DNA from: Deltaproteobacteria bacterium
Lineage (GTDB): Bacteria; Desulfobacterota; Dissulfuribacteria; Dissulfuribacterales; QOAL01
NCBI GenBank assembly: GCA_026986785.1
Contig: JALSNW010000015.1
Coordinates: forward strand, 62,001 to 126,000
DNA length: 64,000 bases
Reading direction: 5' to 3'
Below, in pieces: positions 17,360 through 26,807 of this stretch. Both the position numbers and the translations under genes were made by a program. A model generated the notes under the pieces. It did not search any database, was not told the origin of the DNA, and was given only the letters and a program-made list of their open reading frames with translations. The first letter of the stretch is position 1, and each line of letters opens with the position of its first letter.

Positions 17360-18871
17360 ATGGCAGCGAAAAAGAAGAAAAAAAAGGCAGACAAGAAGGT
17401 TGTCAGGATAATAATAAATGCCCAGGCACCTGAAGAATGCAGGGTTGCCCTTGTGGAGAATAACCGGCTGGATGCCTTCGAGCTTGAAAGCCTCGGATAT
17501 GAAAAGACCAAGGGGAATATATACAAGGGCAGGATAAATAATGTCGAAACTGGCCTACAGGCCGTTTTTGTGGATATCGGGCTCAAGAGAAACGGTTATC
17601 TCCCCTTTGATGAGATACATCCAGATTATTATGGATACGTAGACAACAAGCAGAAACTCCCAGAACTACTGAAAAAGGGTCAGGATATCCTGGTACAGGT
17701 AGTCAAGGAAGAGACACCGCTAAAAGGGGCATACTGCACCACGTATCTTTCCATTCCAGGGAGGTTTCTCGTCCTCATGCCGGGCAATCCCCAGGTCGGA
17801 GTATCCAGGAAGATCGAGGACGAAAAGGAGAGAAAGAGGCTTAAAGAAATCCTCAAGAAGTCAAAGTTACCCGAAGGCGTTGGCATTATAGCCAGGACAG
17901 CCGCCTACAAAGGTACCAAGGCGGAGATACAGAAGGACCTTCGTTATCTGTCAAGGTTGTGGAATAGCTTGAAAAAGACAGTAAAGTCTGCCAAGAGTCC
18001 AGCCCTTATTTATGAGGATAGGGAGTTGGCCACGAGATTCATAAGGGATTATCTCACCAGTGATGTCTCGGAGATTATAGTAGACGACAAGGATACCTAT
18101 GAGAGGGTCAGGGCGTTTCTGAAGATCATATCGCCCAGGTACGTCTCAAAGGTTAGTTATTACAAAGGGGAGGAACCTGTATTCGAACATTTTGGCATTG
18201 AAAGCCAGATAGAACAGATCTTCCAGCCCAGGATCAATCTGCCTTCCGGTGGTTACATTGTCATAGAGCCTACTGAGGCCTTGGTGAGCATCGATGTGAA
18301 TTCCGGTAAGAATCTGAAGGAAAAAGACCTGGAGGACACGGCACTTGCCACCAATCTGGAGGCCGCTGAAGAAATTGCAAGACAGCTCAAACTCAGAGAC
18401 CTTGGAGGGCTTGTGGTTGTGGATTTCATAGACATGAAGAGCCGGGCAAACAGGCTTCAAGTCGAGCGGAGGATGAGGCAATGTCTCAAAAAAGACAAGG
18501 CCAAGACAGAGGTTTCAAGGATCTCACGATTTGGCTTGCTTGAATTGGTGAGGCAAAAACTAAAAAGCCCTGTCAGGGCATTGAGCTATGTCAAATGCCC
18601 CTATTGTAAGGGGGCGGGTATGGTAAAATCCGTGGAGACCCTGGCGATCTTGTATCTCAGAAAACTTGGAAGCAAGCTTGCCTACAGGGGGCCCCAGACA
18701 GAAGGTCAGCACATTGTCCTGGAGGTCCCTCCTCAGGTTGCATCTTACCTCTTGAACAAGAAGAGGGCGGATATCTTGAAGCTGGAAGAGGATTCGTCTG
18801 TGACCATACAGATCGAGCCAAAGGACAGACTCGGTGCTGAAGAACACTATTTGTATTGGGTAAAGGATTGA
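17360..18871 (+). CDS. rng: Ribonuclease G (Rne/Rng family)
   Basis: 503 residues, the short RNase G form without the long RNase E scaffold tail. A Lys-rich N terminus leads into an S1 domain (NIYKGRINNVETGLQAVFVDIGLKRNGYL, about 54-82), the 5'-sensor/RNase H-like core, catalytic DVNSGKN and VVVDFIDM (two Mg-binding Asp), and the Zn-link CPYCKGAG. It matures rRNA and tRNA ends and starts mRNA decay. The ATG follows the thioesterase stop directly. Confidence 0.95.
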   Translation: MAAKKKKKKADKKVVRIIINAQAPEECRVALVENNRLDAFELESLGYEKTKGNIYKGRINNVETGLQAVFVDIGLKRNGYLPFDEIHPDYYGYVDNKQKLPELLKKGQDILVQVVKEETPLKGAYCTTYLSIPGRFLVLMPGNPQVGVSRKIEDEKERKRLKEILKKSKLPEGVGIIARTAAYKGTKAEIQKDLRYLSRLWNSLKKTVKSAKSPALIYEDRELATRFIRDYLTSDVSEIIVDDKDTYERVRAFLKIISPRYVSKVSYYKGEEPVFEHFGIESQIEQIFQPRINLPSGGYIVIEPTEALVSIDVNSGKNLKEKDLEDTALATNLEAAEEIARQLKLRDLGGLVVVDFIDMKSRANRLQVERRMRQCLKKDKAKTEVSRISRFGLLELVRQKLKSPVRALSYVKCPYCKGAGMVKSVETLAILYLRKLGSKLAYRGPQTEGQHIVLEVPPQVASYLLNKKRADILKLEEDSSVTIQIEPKDRLGAEEHYLYWVKD

Positions 18872-18879
18872 CAGTAGAG

Positions 18880-19998
18880 ATGGAAATATTGAGATATGTA
18901 CCAGATTACATAAAGGAACTCGTGCCCTATCCACCAGGTAAGCCCATAGAGGAGCTCGAGAGGCAGTATGGGGTAAAGGATCCCATAAAATTGGCATCAA
19001 ATGAAAATTCCCTGGGGCCTTCCCCTGTGGCTGTAGAAAGATGCAGGCAAGGGCTTTCCAGGCTTCATAGGTATCCTGATGGCAGTGCTTATTACCTGAA
19101 ACAAGAGCTGTGCAGGAAATTGGGTGTAGCCCAGGAAAACATCGTACTCGGCAATGGTTCCAATGAACTCATTGATTTCTTGTGCCGGGTATTTATAAGG
19201 GCTGGAAGTAGTGCCATATCCAGTAGGCCCAGTTTTTTGGTATATACGAAGATGGTCCAGATCACAGGGGGGGAGAATATTGTCGTAGATTTGAAGGATT
19301 CCGTCCATGATCTTTCTGCCATTTCACGGGCTGTGACCCACGATACCAGGTTGATTTTTCTGGACAATCCCAACAATCCCATGGGCACTGTTATCAAGAA
19401 AGGGGAGTTTGATAGATTTTTATCCGATCTACCAGATTCTGTCCTGGTTGTGCTGGATGAGGCCTATGGCGAGTTCGTTCATGCTGGGACAGACACCCCA
19501 AGGGGAGTAGACTATGTGCATGAAGATCCGAGGGTAGTGACATTGCGGACGTTTTCCAAGGCATATGGACTTGCAGGTCTCAGGGTCGGATATGGCATAA
19601 TGGACAGGCACATCAGTCAACTCCTGGAGCGGGTGCGGCAGCCTTTCAATGTGAATTTGCCAGCCCAGGAAGCAGCTCGCGGGGCCCTTGAGGATACTGT
19701 CCATCTTGAGGAGACCCTGAGAAACAACTGGCATGAGATGGGCAGATTGAAGAACGAGATTAAAAAGCTTGGCTGCCAGCCCTTTGATAGCCATACCAAC
19801 TTCATGCTTATAGACACATTTCGTGATGCAGGTCAGGTTTATGAATTGATGCTCCGTAAAGGTGTTATAATAAGGGCAATGGCCGCTTACGGTTTCCCAA
19901 CATATATTAGAATAACTATTGGTACTCCAGAAGAAAATCAGCGGTTTCTCAGTGCCTTGTCACGGGTACTGGAAAAGATTCCACTAAAAGGGGGTTGA
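18880..19998 (+). CDS. hisC: Histidinol-phosphate aminotransferase
   Basis: 372 residues, a PLP enzyme of fold type I in histidine synthesis. Landmarks are IKLASNENSLGPSP, FLDNPNNPMGT, VVLDEAYGEF, the Schiff-base Lys in TLRTFSKAYGLAGLRVGYG and a C-terminal RITIGTPEEN. Some relatives serve phenylalanine or tyrosine synthesis instead. I use the ATG at 18880; a TTG at 18868 overlapping the rng stop is an alternative. No other his genes are nearby. Confidence 0.92.
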   Translation: MEILRYVPDYIKELVPYPPGKPIEELERQYGVKDPIKLASNENSLGPSPVAVERCRQGLSRLHRYPDGSAYYLKQELCRKLGVAQENIVLGNGSNELIDFLCRVFIRAGSSAISSRPSFLVYTKMVQITGGENIVVDLKDSVHDLSAISRAVTHDTRLIFLDNPNNPMGTVIKKGEFDRFLSDLPDSVLVVLDEAYGEFVHAGTDTPRGVDYVHEDPRVVTLRTFSKAYGLAGLRVGYGIMDRHISQLLERVRQPFNVNLPAQEAARGALEDTVHLEETLRNNWHEMGRLKNEIKKLGCQPFDSHTNFMLIDTFRDAGQVYELMLRKGVIIRAMAAYGFPTYIRITIGTPEENQRFLSALSRVLEKIPLKGG

Positions 19999-20003
19999 TA
20001 AGT

Positions 20004-20306
20004 ATGGCACGTCCGCCAAAATGTAGGATAGTGGATAGAGAGCCCACAGTAACCTATTTTAAGCCCCGTGGTGTTCCTCTACGTGACTTGGATGAGGTTA
20101 CCCTGACCGTAGAGGGGGCTGAGGCCCTGCGACTCAGCGAGATAGAAGGCCTGGACCAGGATTCCGCTGCAGAGCGGATGGGGATATCGAGACAGACCTT
20201 CGGTCGGATATTGGCAGATGCCAGGAGGACTGTGGCAAGGGCTGTCGTAGAGGGGCTTGGCCTGAGGATAGAAGGCGGACACTACAAACTGGCTCCCAGG
20301 AATTAG
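20004..20306 (+). CDS. DUF134 (UPF0251) DNA-binding protein
   Basis: 100 residues. It begins MARPPKCRIVDREPTVTYFKPRG, the usual DUF134 start, and contains a sigma-70 region 4-like helix-turn-helix (SAAERMGISRQTFGRILADARR). Family members often sit beside DUF5320 and FeMo-cofactor-type small proteins in anaerobes. Here it is in a group with hisC and a macrodomain gene, while a DUF5320 gene lies at 39.7 kb. AAGGGGG about 9-10 bp upstream supports the ATG at 20004. Confidence 0.9.
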   Translation: MARPPKCRIVDREPTVTYFKPRGVPLRDLDEVTLTVEGAEALRLSEIEGLDQDSAAERMGISRQTFGRILADARRTVARAVVEGLGLRIEGGHYKLAPRN

Positions 20307-20322
20307 CTGGGCGCTTGGGTCA

Positions 20323-20877
20323 ATGGCACAGGAAATGGAAGTCGTCACAATCGGCAATACGAAAATTGCCTTGAAAAGGGGTGATATTACCCAGGAGGAA
20401 GTGGATGCAATAGTAAACGCAGCCAATCCCAGGCTCTTGGGTGGTGGGGGTGTAGATGGGGCCATCCATCGGGCAGCAGGGCCTTCTCTCCTTCAAGAGT
20501 GTAGACAGATAGGTTATTGCGCACCAGGTGAGGCGGTCGTGACAGGGGCAGGTGAGCTCAAGGCAAGATATGTAATCCATACAGTGGGCCCTGTGTGGCG
20601 AGGTGGCACAAGGGGTGAGGAGAGGGTACTTGCCAGTGCTTACAAAGAATCCCTAAAGAGGGCTGTGGGAAAAGGTGCAGCCACCATTGCACTGCCAGCC
20701 ATCAGCACAGGGGCATATGGATTTCCTGTTGATCTTGCAGCAAAGGTAAGCCTTTGTGCAATAAAAGAATTTGTTGAGGAAAATCCCGGTGCTTTGGAGC
20801 AGATCAGTTTGGTCCTTTTTGGGGAGAATATCTACAAAGCCTTCGGTAAGGCCTTCGAGGCCTGTTTCATAAGATAA
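20323..20877 (+). CDS. Macrodomain protein (ADP-ribose binding, YmdB-like)
   Basis: 184 residues forming one macro domain. Typical blocks are RGDITQEEVDAIVNAANPRLLGGGGVDGAIHRAAG, VVTGAGELKARYVIHTVGPVW and LPAISTGAYGFPVDLAA. Such proteins remove ADP-ribose from proteins or deacetylate O-acetyl-ADP-ribose. It ends a plus-strand run, and a bidirectional hairpin separates it from slyD on the other strand. Confidence 0.93.
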   Translation: MAQEMEVVTIGNTKIALKRGDITQEEVDAIVNAANPRLLGGGGVDGAIHRAAGPSLLQECRQIGYCAPGEAVVTGAGELKARYVIHTVGPVWRGGTRGEERVLASAYKESLKRAVGKGAATIALPAISTGAYGFPVDLAAKVSLCAIKEFVEENPGALEQISLVLFGENIYKAFGKAFEACFIR

Positions 20878-20882
20878 GGAAA

Positions 20883-20906
20883 AGGCCGGGTTGATCCGCC
20901 CGGCCT
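20883..20906 (-). terminator. Terminator of slyD (possibly bidirectional)
   Basis: A perfect 8-bp GC-rich stem (AGGCCGGG with CCCGGCCT) and an 8-nt loop. On the minus strand it is followed by TTTTCCTT and lies 32 bp past the slyD stop. On the plus strand it lies just after the macrodomain gene but lacks a U tract. Confidence 0.75.
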
Positions 20907-20937
20907 GATATGGTTCAAGTCATAATCAATTAAACTC

Positions 20938-21459
20938 TCAACCGCAACCGCCACATGTGCCACATGTGCCTGAGGAGTTACTGCTGCAGTCACATGCACC
21001 AGCTTGCCCCATGGCTGACATCTCGGCGATGGAAGGTTCTCTTACTTCCTTGATGGTAATGTCGAAGTGGAGCCTTTCTCCAGCCAGTGGATGGTTGAAA
21101 TCAGCGGTGACAGTCTCATCATTGACAGCCTTGACTGTGAACTGTACTGGTCCGTGGGGAGACTGGGCCTGAAAGGGCATTCCAGGTTGTATGTCCATGT
21201 CAGGAGGAAAATTGCTCCTTGGGATCTCCCTGACAAGATCGGCCCTTGCTTCACCATATCCATCCTGGGGTTCTATGGTGATATTTATGTGTTCACCCTG
21301 TTTTTTCCCTTTGATGGCGTCTTCAAGGCCTTTTATTACCTGGCCTGCCCCGACGATGAACCCGAAGGGATTCCCCTCTCTGCTCTCGTCCACTGTCTCG
21401 CCAGAGTCCAGGGTAAGTTTGTAGTCAATGGCAACAAATTTTCGATCGGTAATTTCCAT
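20938..21459 (-). CDS. slyD: FKBP-type peptidyl-prolyl isomerase SlyD
   Basis: 173 residues. The FKBP domain is interrupted by an insert-in-flap (IF) chaperone domain as in SlyD: GEHINITIEPQDGYGEARADLV, then FPPDMDIQPGMPF and VTADFNHPLAGERLHFDI. The tail is Cys-rich (ACDCSSNSSGTCGTCGGCG), fitting Ni2+ binding in hydrogenase maturation. AGGAGA precedes the ATG. It has its own promoter and terminator. A second, less typical FKBP gene lies at 47.7 kb. Confidence 0.95.
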   Translation of the reverse strand: MEITDRKFVAIDYKLTLDSGETVDESREGNPFGFIVGAGQVIKGLEDAIKGKKQGEHINITIEPQDGYGEARADLVREIPRSNFPPDMDIQPGMPFQAQSPHGPVQFTVKAVNDETVTADFNHPLAGERLHFDITIKEVREPSIAEMSAMGQAGACDCSSNSSGTCGTCGGCG

Positions 21460-21493
21460 TTCTTTCTCCTAAGTATATTTGTTTAAACCAGAA

Positions 21494-21510
21494 ACCTCTC
21501 GGAGAGAGGT
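21494..21510 (-). promoter_or_regulatory. Hairpin in the slyD 5' leader
   Basis: A perfect 7-bp stem (ACCTCTC with GAGAGGT) and a 3-nt loop, about 35 bp before the slyD start codon and inside the predicted transcript. On the minus strand it is followed only by TTTC, so it may be a weak stop for upstream read-through or an mRNA-stabilising stem. Confidence 0.4.
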
Positions 21511-21554
21511 ATTTTGGGTCAGGTTTACAGATTTTACAGAAAAGATTAAGGGAA

Positions 21555-21583
21555 TAATATGCACTGGCGCCTCATGGGTCAAG
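21555..21583 (-). promoter_or_regulatory. Sigma-70-type promoter of slyD
   Basis: On the minus strand TTGACC (21578-21583), a 17-bp spacer and TATTAT (21555-21560). Each hexamer matches consensus at five of six positions. The start codon is about 90 bp downstream. Confidence 0.65.
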
Positions 21584-21635
21584 GAGAAAAAGTCCTTCTA
21601 TGGGAAATTGGTTACATGATTGGCCTCTTGCCATT

Positions 21636-22388
21636 TTAAGAACATTCACTGGAAAAGGGCCTGTAGGTCAACATGATCCTGTTGGAGCTTGACTCCTGGA
21701 TCAGTCTACAGATGCCCCTTTTGGCAATTTCAAGTATTGCAAGAAAGGTGGCTATCAGTAAGTGCCGTGGTGCCGTAGACTGAAAAAGCTCATGGAAATA
21801 TAGCCGCTTCTTTTCCTTGAGCAATTGTTCTATCTCCTCGATCCGACCTTCCATGTTGATCTTGGCCCTAAAGATCTCCATGGTCCTGGGAAAATCCTTT
21901 CTCCCCATGACCTTTTTGAATGCGTCCATCAGGTCCAGTATGGTTACATTGAAGGTCTCTTTATGGGGATGGGATGATTCTCCGTCTTCCAAGGGCGGAA
22001 GTGGCATGACCATATCCCAACAAGGTGTGAATACATCCCTTTCCAGCATGGGCCTATTCTCCAAGAGGTCGGCCAGGCGTTTTATGCGCTTCAGTTCCTC
22101 CAGGGAGCTGATGATGTCTTCTGCAGAAGGATCTGTTTCAAGGGCTGGTTCAGGCTTTGGCAAGATCATTGCCGACTTGATTTGCATCAAGGTAGCAGCC
22201 ATTACCAGGTATTCCGCTGCGACCTCTATGTCCAGGGCCTTTAAGAATTCCAGATACTCGAGATACTGATTGGTGACCAGGGAAATAGATATGTCTGTTA
22301 TACTGAGTCTATTTCTGGTTATTAGATGAAGGAGTAGGTCCAGGGGGCCCTCGAAAACCTCTAATCGGATTCTGCATTCCGGCTCCAC
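21636..22388 (-). CDS. scpA: Segregation and condensation protein A (kleisin)
   Basis: 250 residues. It starts CRIRLEVFEGPLDLLLHLITRNRLSITDISIS (positions about 5-36), the ScpA signature, followed by YLVMAATLMQIKSAMILPK and a C-terminal winged-helix segment. ScpA bridges SMC heads; the smc gene ends this window at 63 kb. The GTG start lies 28 bp inside the 3' end of trpS, which suggests coupling. No scpB follows; slyD does. Confidence 0.93.
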   Translation of the reverse strand: MEPECRIRLEVFEGPLDLLLHLITRNRLSITDISISLVTNQYLEYLEFLKALDIEVAAEYLVMAATLMQIKSAMILPKPEPALETDPSAEDIISSLEELKRIKRLADLLENRPMLERDVFTPCWDMVMPLPPLEDGESSHPHKETFNVTILDLMDAFKKVMGRKDFPRTMEIFRAKINMEGRIEEIEQLLKEKKRLYFHELFQSTAPRHLLIATFLAILEIAKRGICRLIQESSSNRIMLTYRPFSSECS

Positions 22389-23362
22389 AGTGCCTGCCTT
22401 ACCTCCGACATGGTCTTGACAGCGTTTGCCCTGGCCTTTTGTGCCCCTTGTCTCAGTATGTTACCCACTGCATCTTCATCTTTTTCGAGCTCAGCACGTC
22501 TCTGCCATATAGGTGTCATGTTGTCGATGATTGCCTCGGCCAGTTCCTTTTTGCAGGCGACACAGCCAAGTCTTGCCTCTTTGCACTGTTCTACTATCTG
22601 CTGAAGCCTTTCCTGGGGCAGATACAGCTTGTGTAGGTTGAAGGCGATACATCTTTTTTCAGGGTCACCAGGGTCTGATTTTCTGGGCCTTTCTATGTCT
22701 GTTACCATGGTCATGACCTTCTTTCTCACCTCTTCTGGTGGGTCGGACAAAAAGATGGAGTTGCCATAGCTCTTGCTCATCTTTCTGCCATCGAGACCAG
22801 GGAGCTTGGGTACATGGGCCAGAAGTGCCTCTGGTACAGGAAAGACCTCTCTATAGAGATAGTTGAACCGTCTGGTGATCTCCCTCGTGAGTTCTACATG
22901 GGGTAATTGGTCAACGCCCACTGGGACCTTGTGGGCCTTGTACATTATGATATCTGCTGCCTGTAAAACAGGGTATCCAAGGAACCCGTAAGTGGCTAGG
23001 TCTTTCTCCTTGAGCTGTTCTTTTTGTTCCTTGTACGTAGGGTTTCTTTCAAGCCATGACACAGGGGTTATCATGGAGAGAAGCAGGTGCAATTCGGCGT
23101 GTTCCTTGATGTCGGATTGTATGAAAAGCGTGGCCTTCTCGGGATCGATGCCCACTGCCAGCCAGTCCAGCACCATATCGTTTATGTTTTCTGGTATCTC
23201 ATGGGGGTTTTCATAGTTGGTGGTTAGGGCATGCCAGTCTGCAACGAAGAAGAAGCATTCATATTCATCCTGCAGTCTCTTCCAGTTGCTGAGGACCCCG
23301 TGTAGATGACCAAGATGCAGTTTACCAGAGGGGCGCATGCCGCTGAGCACTCTTTTCTTCAT
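22361..23362 (-). CDS. trpS: Tryptophanyl-tRNA synthetase
   Basis: 333 residues, a class I synthetase. The HIGH-type motif is PSGKLHLGHLHG, the KMSKS motif is GRKMSKSYGNS, and the binding strand VPVGVDQLPHVELTREI is present. I choose the ATG at 23362 (residue 21 of the longest frame) because GAGG lies 11 bp upstream and the conserved sequence begins there. It lies in a minus-strand run after the site-2 protease and before scpA, an order often seen in Desulfobacterota. Confidence 0.96.
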   Translation of the reverse strand: MKKRVLSGMRPSGKLHLGHLHGVLSNWKRLQDEYECFFFVADWHALTTNYENPHEIPENINDMVLDWLAVGIDPEKATLFIQSDIKEHAELHLLLSMITPVSWLERNPTYKEQKEQLKEKDLATYGFLGYPVLQAADIIMYKAHKVPVGVDQLPHVELTREITRRFNYLYREVFPVPEALLAHVPKLPGLDGRKMSKSYGNSIFLSDPPEEVRKKVMTMVTDIERPRKSDPGDPEKRCIAFNLHKLYLPQERLQQIVEQCKEARLGCVACKKELAEAIIDNMTPIWQRRAELEKDEDAVGNILRQGAQKARANAVKTMSEVRQALWSRNAESD

Positions 23363-23432
23363 TATTTTTAGTTCCTCGATGTTGTTTTTTGATGAAAATG
23401 CCCCATTGACACAAGATTTCATGGATATGAAA

Positions 23433-24080
23433 TCAGATGATAGGGCCTATCAGGAGCCTGTTCGCATAGTTGATGATGGGGACTATAATTCGGTCCGTAA
23501 CGCCTGTAAAGATAAGCAGGAGCAGTATCACAAAGCCATATCTTTCAATTTTGAGGTATCCTTCCAGGGCATTGTCAGGCAATATACCCATGAGGACCTT
23601 GCTGCCGTCGAGTGGCGGAATCGGGATGAGGTTGAATATGGCAAGGCCTATGTTGATCTGGATGCTGACAAATGCCATATAGAGCAAGGGCTTGATCACA
23701 TAGGCATAAGAACCCTGCCACATACTCAATGGACCGATTATCTGCCTGAGCAGTAAGGCACTGACCACTGCCAAAAGGATATTAGATACGGGCCCGGCAA
23801 GGGCTACCCAGATCATGTCTGTCTTGGGATTCTTGAAATAGAGAGGGTTGATGGGCACTGGCTTTGCCCATCCAATGGTTTGGGTGAGGAAAAATACCAA
23901 GGTACCCACAGGATCCAAGTGGCTAATGGGATTGAGGCTCAGTCTGCCCATGTTCTTTGCAGTAGGGTCTCCCAGTTTCCATGCTGCCCAGCCATGGGCG
24001 GATTCATGCACTGTAATAGCGAGGAGTATAGGTGGGGTGAGAATCAGTATCTTCTGTACGGTACTGGCGATATCTATCAC
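23433..24080 (-). CDS. Site-2 protease family membrane metalloprotease (M50)
   Basis: 215 residues, about five membrane helices. The Zn site is HESAH (HExxH) in the first helix region, and the second ligand motif is NLIPIPPLDGSKV. The short YwhC-like group has no PDZ domain. It cleaves membrane-spanning substrates that are not known here. The GTG start overlaps the stop of the tRNA nucleotidyltransferase gene by 4 bp (GTGA). Confidence 0.92.
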   Translation of the reverse strand: MIDIASTVQKILILTPPILLAITVHESAHGWAAWKLGDPTAKNMGRLSLNPISHLDPVGTLVFFLTQTIGWAKPVPINPLYFKNPKTDMIWVALAGPVSNILLAVVSALLLRQIIGPLSMWQGSYAYVIKPLLYMAFVSIQINIGLAIFNLIPIPPLDGSKVLMGILPDNALEGYLKIERYGFVILLLLIFTGVTDRIIVPIINYANRLLIGPII

Positions 24081-26791
24081 TTTTTCTTTTCTCCGAATTC
24101 TTTGATGACCAGATCTATTTCAGATTGACGGTCCCTGACCTCGTTGTCAAGGCGTGCCTCAAGTAGCCGGTCGAGAATCTTACGATAAACAGGGCCAGGA
24201 GTAAAGCCGAGTTTTTTGAGGTCCTGGCCGGTGAGCTCTGGCCTGACAAGGAGTAGGTGGGTTATATAATGTGAGATTACCTGTCGTACTGTTTCACTGC
24301 AAATAGCCATGGAAAACAATAGTATTTCGAGGTCAAGGTCTTTGAGGAGCCGGTATATGTCACTGTTTTTGGGTTGTGGCATCTCTTCTATCCTTTTACA
24401 AATGCGCTGAGCCGTTTCAGGGGCCTCGACGATCAACTTGGCTTTTGCCCCTTCGATGCCAAGGCGTTTGACAGCCTCGCCTCTTTGGGCTGGTTTTAAT
24501 CCTGATAGAATGCCAGTCAGGTAGATCAGCCATTTTTTAGGTGTCTTGTCCCTGTAGAGAAGATCATACCAGGCAAGTACGTGGTAGAGAGAGTTTAGGG
24601 TGTGGATCGTGGTATTGTCAAGGAGCAGGGCTGGATGGATAACCTGGAGTATCTTGAGCTCGTTCAACCTCTTGATGCAACCTCGTGGATCCTGTTCTTC
24701 CAGGATGAGCTTCAGCTCTGTGAGGAGGCGCTTCGAGGACAATTTATCGAGGATACCAAGTTTCAATGTATTTTTTATTAGCCTTAGGGTGTGTTTGCCA
24801 ATCTTGAACCCAAAGCGTTTTTCAAAACGCACTGCCCTCAGTATCCTTGTCGGATCGTCTATGAAGCTCAGGCTGTGAAGTACCCTTATTATACCATCCT
24901 TGATATCTCTCTGGCCGCCGAAGAAGTCTATGAGTAGGCCAAAATCCTTTGGATTCAGCTTAATGGCAAGGGTGTTTATGGTAAAATCCCTACGGAACAG
25001 ATCTAATTTTATGGAAGAGATGGCAACCGTCGGCATGGCTGCCGGGTATTCGTAATATTCCCAGCGGGCAGTGGCCACGTCTATCTTGAAGCCATCTGGA
25101 AAGATGATGACAGAGGTGCCAAATTTTTTGTGGGCCTTCACCCTTGCCGAAAATCTCTTCCCAAGCTCTTTGGCAAAACGTATTCCATCTCCTTCAACCA
25201 CCAGGTCTATGTCAAAGTTTTCCTTTCTCAGCAATAGATCCCGAACGAATCCCCCAACCACATAGACGTTCATGCCAAGCTTGTCAGCGACTATGCCAGC
25301 GGTTTTGAGCAGTTTTAGCGTCTTTTGGGGTAGCCTTTGTCTCAGGAGGAAAGCCACATTCTTTCTTTGTGCCCTGGGCGGGAGCAGAGATTCCGGCCTC
25401 TTGGAAGGATCTGAACTTATGACCTCGAGGAGATCCGTCCTTGTGATTATCCCAACTATCTGGCCATCTTCCAAGACAGGGATGAATCTTTGATGGCCCT
25501 GGACTATGAGTTCCTGTATCTGGCTCAGAGTGTCCTCAGGGGAAAGTACCTGGAAGTCAGTGGACATGAATTCAGCTACTGGTTGGATGCCAAGTCCGTG
25601 ATAGATTGCCTTTTCCACAGTATTCCTCGTGACATAACCGACCAGCCGACCTTCTTCCACAATAGGGATAATGGAAAAGCCGTATTTGGCAAACAGGTCA
25701 TGGACCTCAAATATGGGCATATCCGGGGCCACGTGTACTACTGGGGCAGACATGATGTCCTTGACCTTTGGACTCGATCCAAGGTGTTTTTCTATGGCGG
25801 ACATGAGGAGATTTTCTGCCTCTGACAGGGTGACATTTTTGAGGGTGGCAGAGGCTGCCGAGGCATGGCCGCCACCGCCAATCTCCCTGAGGATCTCGGC
25901 AACGTCAGCCCTTGATGTCCTGCTCCTGGCTACTATTATCACCTGATCCGACATCAGGGCCAGGGTGAAGAGGACCTGAAGCCTGCCCATGTCCATGAGT
26001 TCGTGGGCCAAGACGGCAAAGTCGTCCACATATCCTGGTGACGAGGTCTTGGCAATGGTTACTGGCAAGGTGCCGAAGTTGTAGGTCTGGGCCGACTGAA
26101 GGAGGTCGTTCAGCAGGGCTATGTGTTCTGGTGTGAACCTGCTGCCGATCACATGGGCGATCTGTTTTATATCTCCTCCCTGTTCCAGTAACCAGGATGC
26201 CTGTTTGAGATCCTCTGGCTTTGTGGATGAAAACGTGAAAGAACCTGTATCTTCATATATCCCAATAAGGAGTATGGTGGCCTCCTGTCTGGAAAGACTG
26301 ATCCCTTTTCTCCTGAGAAGCTTCACCATAAGGGTGGTATTGGAACCATAATCGGCGAAAGAGTTTTGATCTGCCTCGATATCGCACTCTTGTTGCTGAT
26401 GATGGTCGAAGAGATGGATTTTTACCCCGGGCAGGGAAAGGAATTGGGCGGCTTGCCCCAGCCTGCTTTTTTGGTTGGCATCCACTACCACTATCTGCTT
26501 CACCTTGGATGTGTCAATCTCTTTCATGGAGGCAAAGGGGGCAAGGGCCTTGTCCATGGATCTTAGATAATCCCTTACGGCCTTTTCTTGAGATCCTGGC
26601 AATACGATCACTGGTTCAGGATATAGCCTGGCGGCAGCCACAGCAGAGGCGACTGCATCAAAATCTGCGTTGAGATGAGTGATGACAATGGTCTTGGGAG
26701 ATTTTTGGCCAGCTTTGTGAGACAAATGTTTCGGGGGGGGCAAAAACACAGCGAGGGAGACCGTATGCCCCCCTCGTCTATTATTTAACAA
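24077..26791 (-). CDS. DHH-CBS-tRNA nucleotidyltransferase fusion
   Basis: 904 residues. Order: DHH phosphoesterase (VVVDANQKSR and FDHHQQQ, about 30-190), DHHA1 with GGGGHASAAS-type Gly/His motif IGGGGHASAASA, two CBS domains (about 340-460), then the polymerase-beta head (VYVVGGFVRDLLLRKENFDIDLVVEGDG, about 512-540, with DID catalytic Asp pair) and an RNA-binding tail. This long architecture is known among A-adding or CCA-adding enzymes of Aquificota and Desulfobacterota. It adds A or CCA to tRNA 3' ends; the DHH part may degrade oligonucleotides (inference). The TTG at 26791 follows usp by 16 bp; a GTG at 26749 is possible. Confidence 0.92.
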   Translation of the reverse strand: MLNNRRGGHTVSLAVFLPPPKHLSHKAGQKSPKTIVITHLNADFDAVASAVAAARLYPEPVIVLPGSQEKAVRDYLRSMDKALAPFASMKEIDTSKVKQIVVVDANQKSRLGQAAQFLSLPGVKIHLFDHHQQQECDIEADQNSFADYGSNTTLMVKLLRRKGISLSRQEATILLIGIYEDTGSFTFSSTKPEDLKQASWLLEQGGDIKQIAHVIGSRFTPEHIALLNDLLQSAQTYNFGTLPVTIAKTSSPGYVDDFAVLAHELMDMGRLQVLFTLALMSDQVIIVARSRTSRADVAEILREIGGGGHASAASATLKNVTLSEAENLLMSAIEKHLGSSPKVKDIMSAPVVHVAPDMPIFEVHDLFAKYGFSIIPIVEEGRLVGYVTRNTVEKAIYHGLGIQPVAEFMSTDFQVLSPEDTLSQIQELIVQGHQRFIPVLEDGQIVGIITRTDLLEVISSDPSKRPESLLPPRAQRKNVAFLLRQRLPQKTLKLLKTAGIVADKLGMNVYVVGGFVRDLLLRKENFDIDLVVEGDGIRFAKELGKRFSARVKAHKKFGTSVIIFPDGFKIDVATARWEYYEYPAAMPTVAISSIKLDLFRRDFTINTLAIKLNPKDFGLLIDFFGGQRDIKDGIIRVLHSLSFIDDPTRILRAVRFEKRFGFKIGKHTLRLIKNTLKLGILDKLSSKRLLTELKLILEEQDPRGCIKRLNELKILQVIHPALLLDNTTIHTLNSLYHVLAWYDLLYRDKTPKKWLIYLTGILSGLKPAQRGEAVKRLGIEGAKAKLIVEAPETAQRICKRIEEMPQPKNSDIYRLLKDLDLEILLFSMAICSETVRQVISHYITHLLLVRPELTGQDLKKLGFTPGPVYRKILDRLLEARLDNEVRDRQSEIDLVIKEFGEKKK

Positions 26792-26807
26792 TTAATTGTA
26801 ACGCCTG

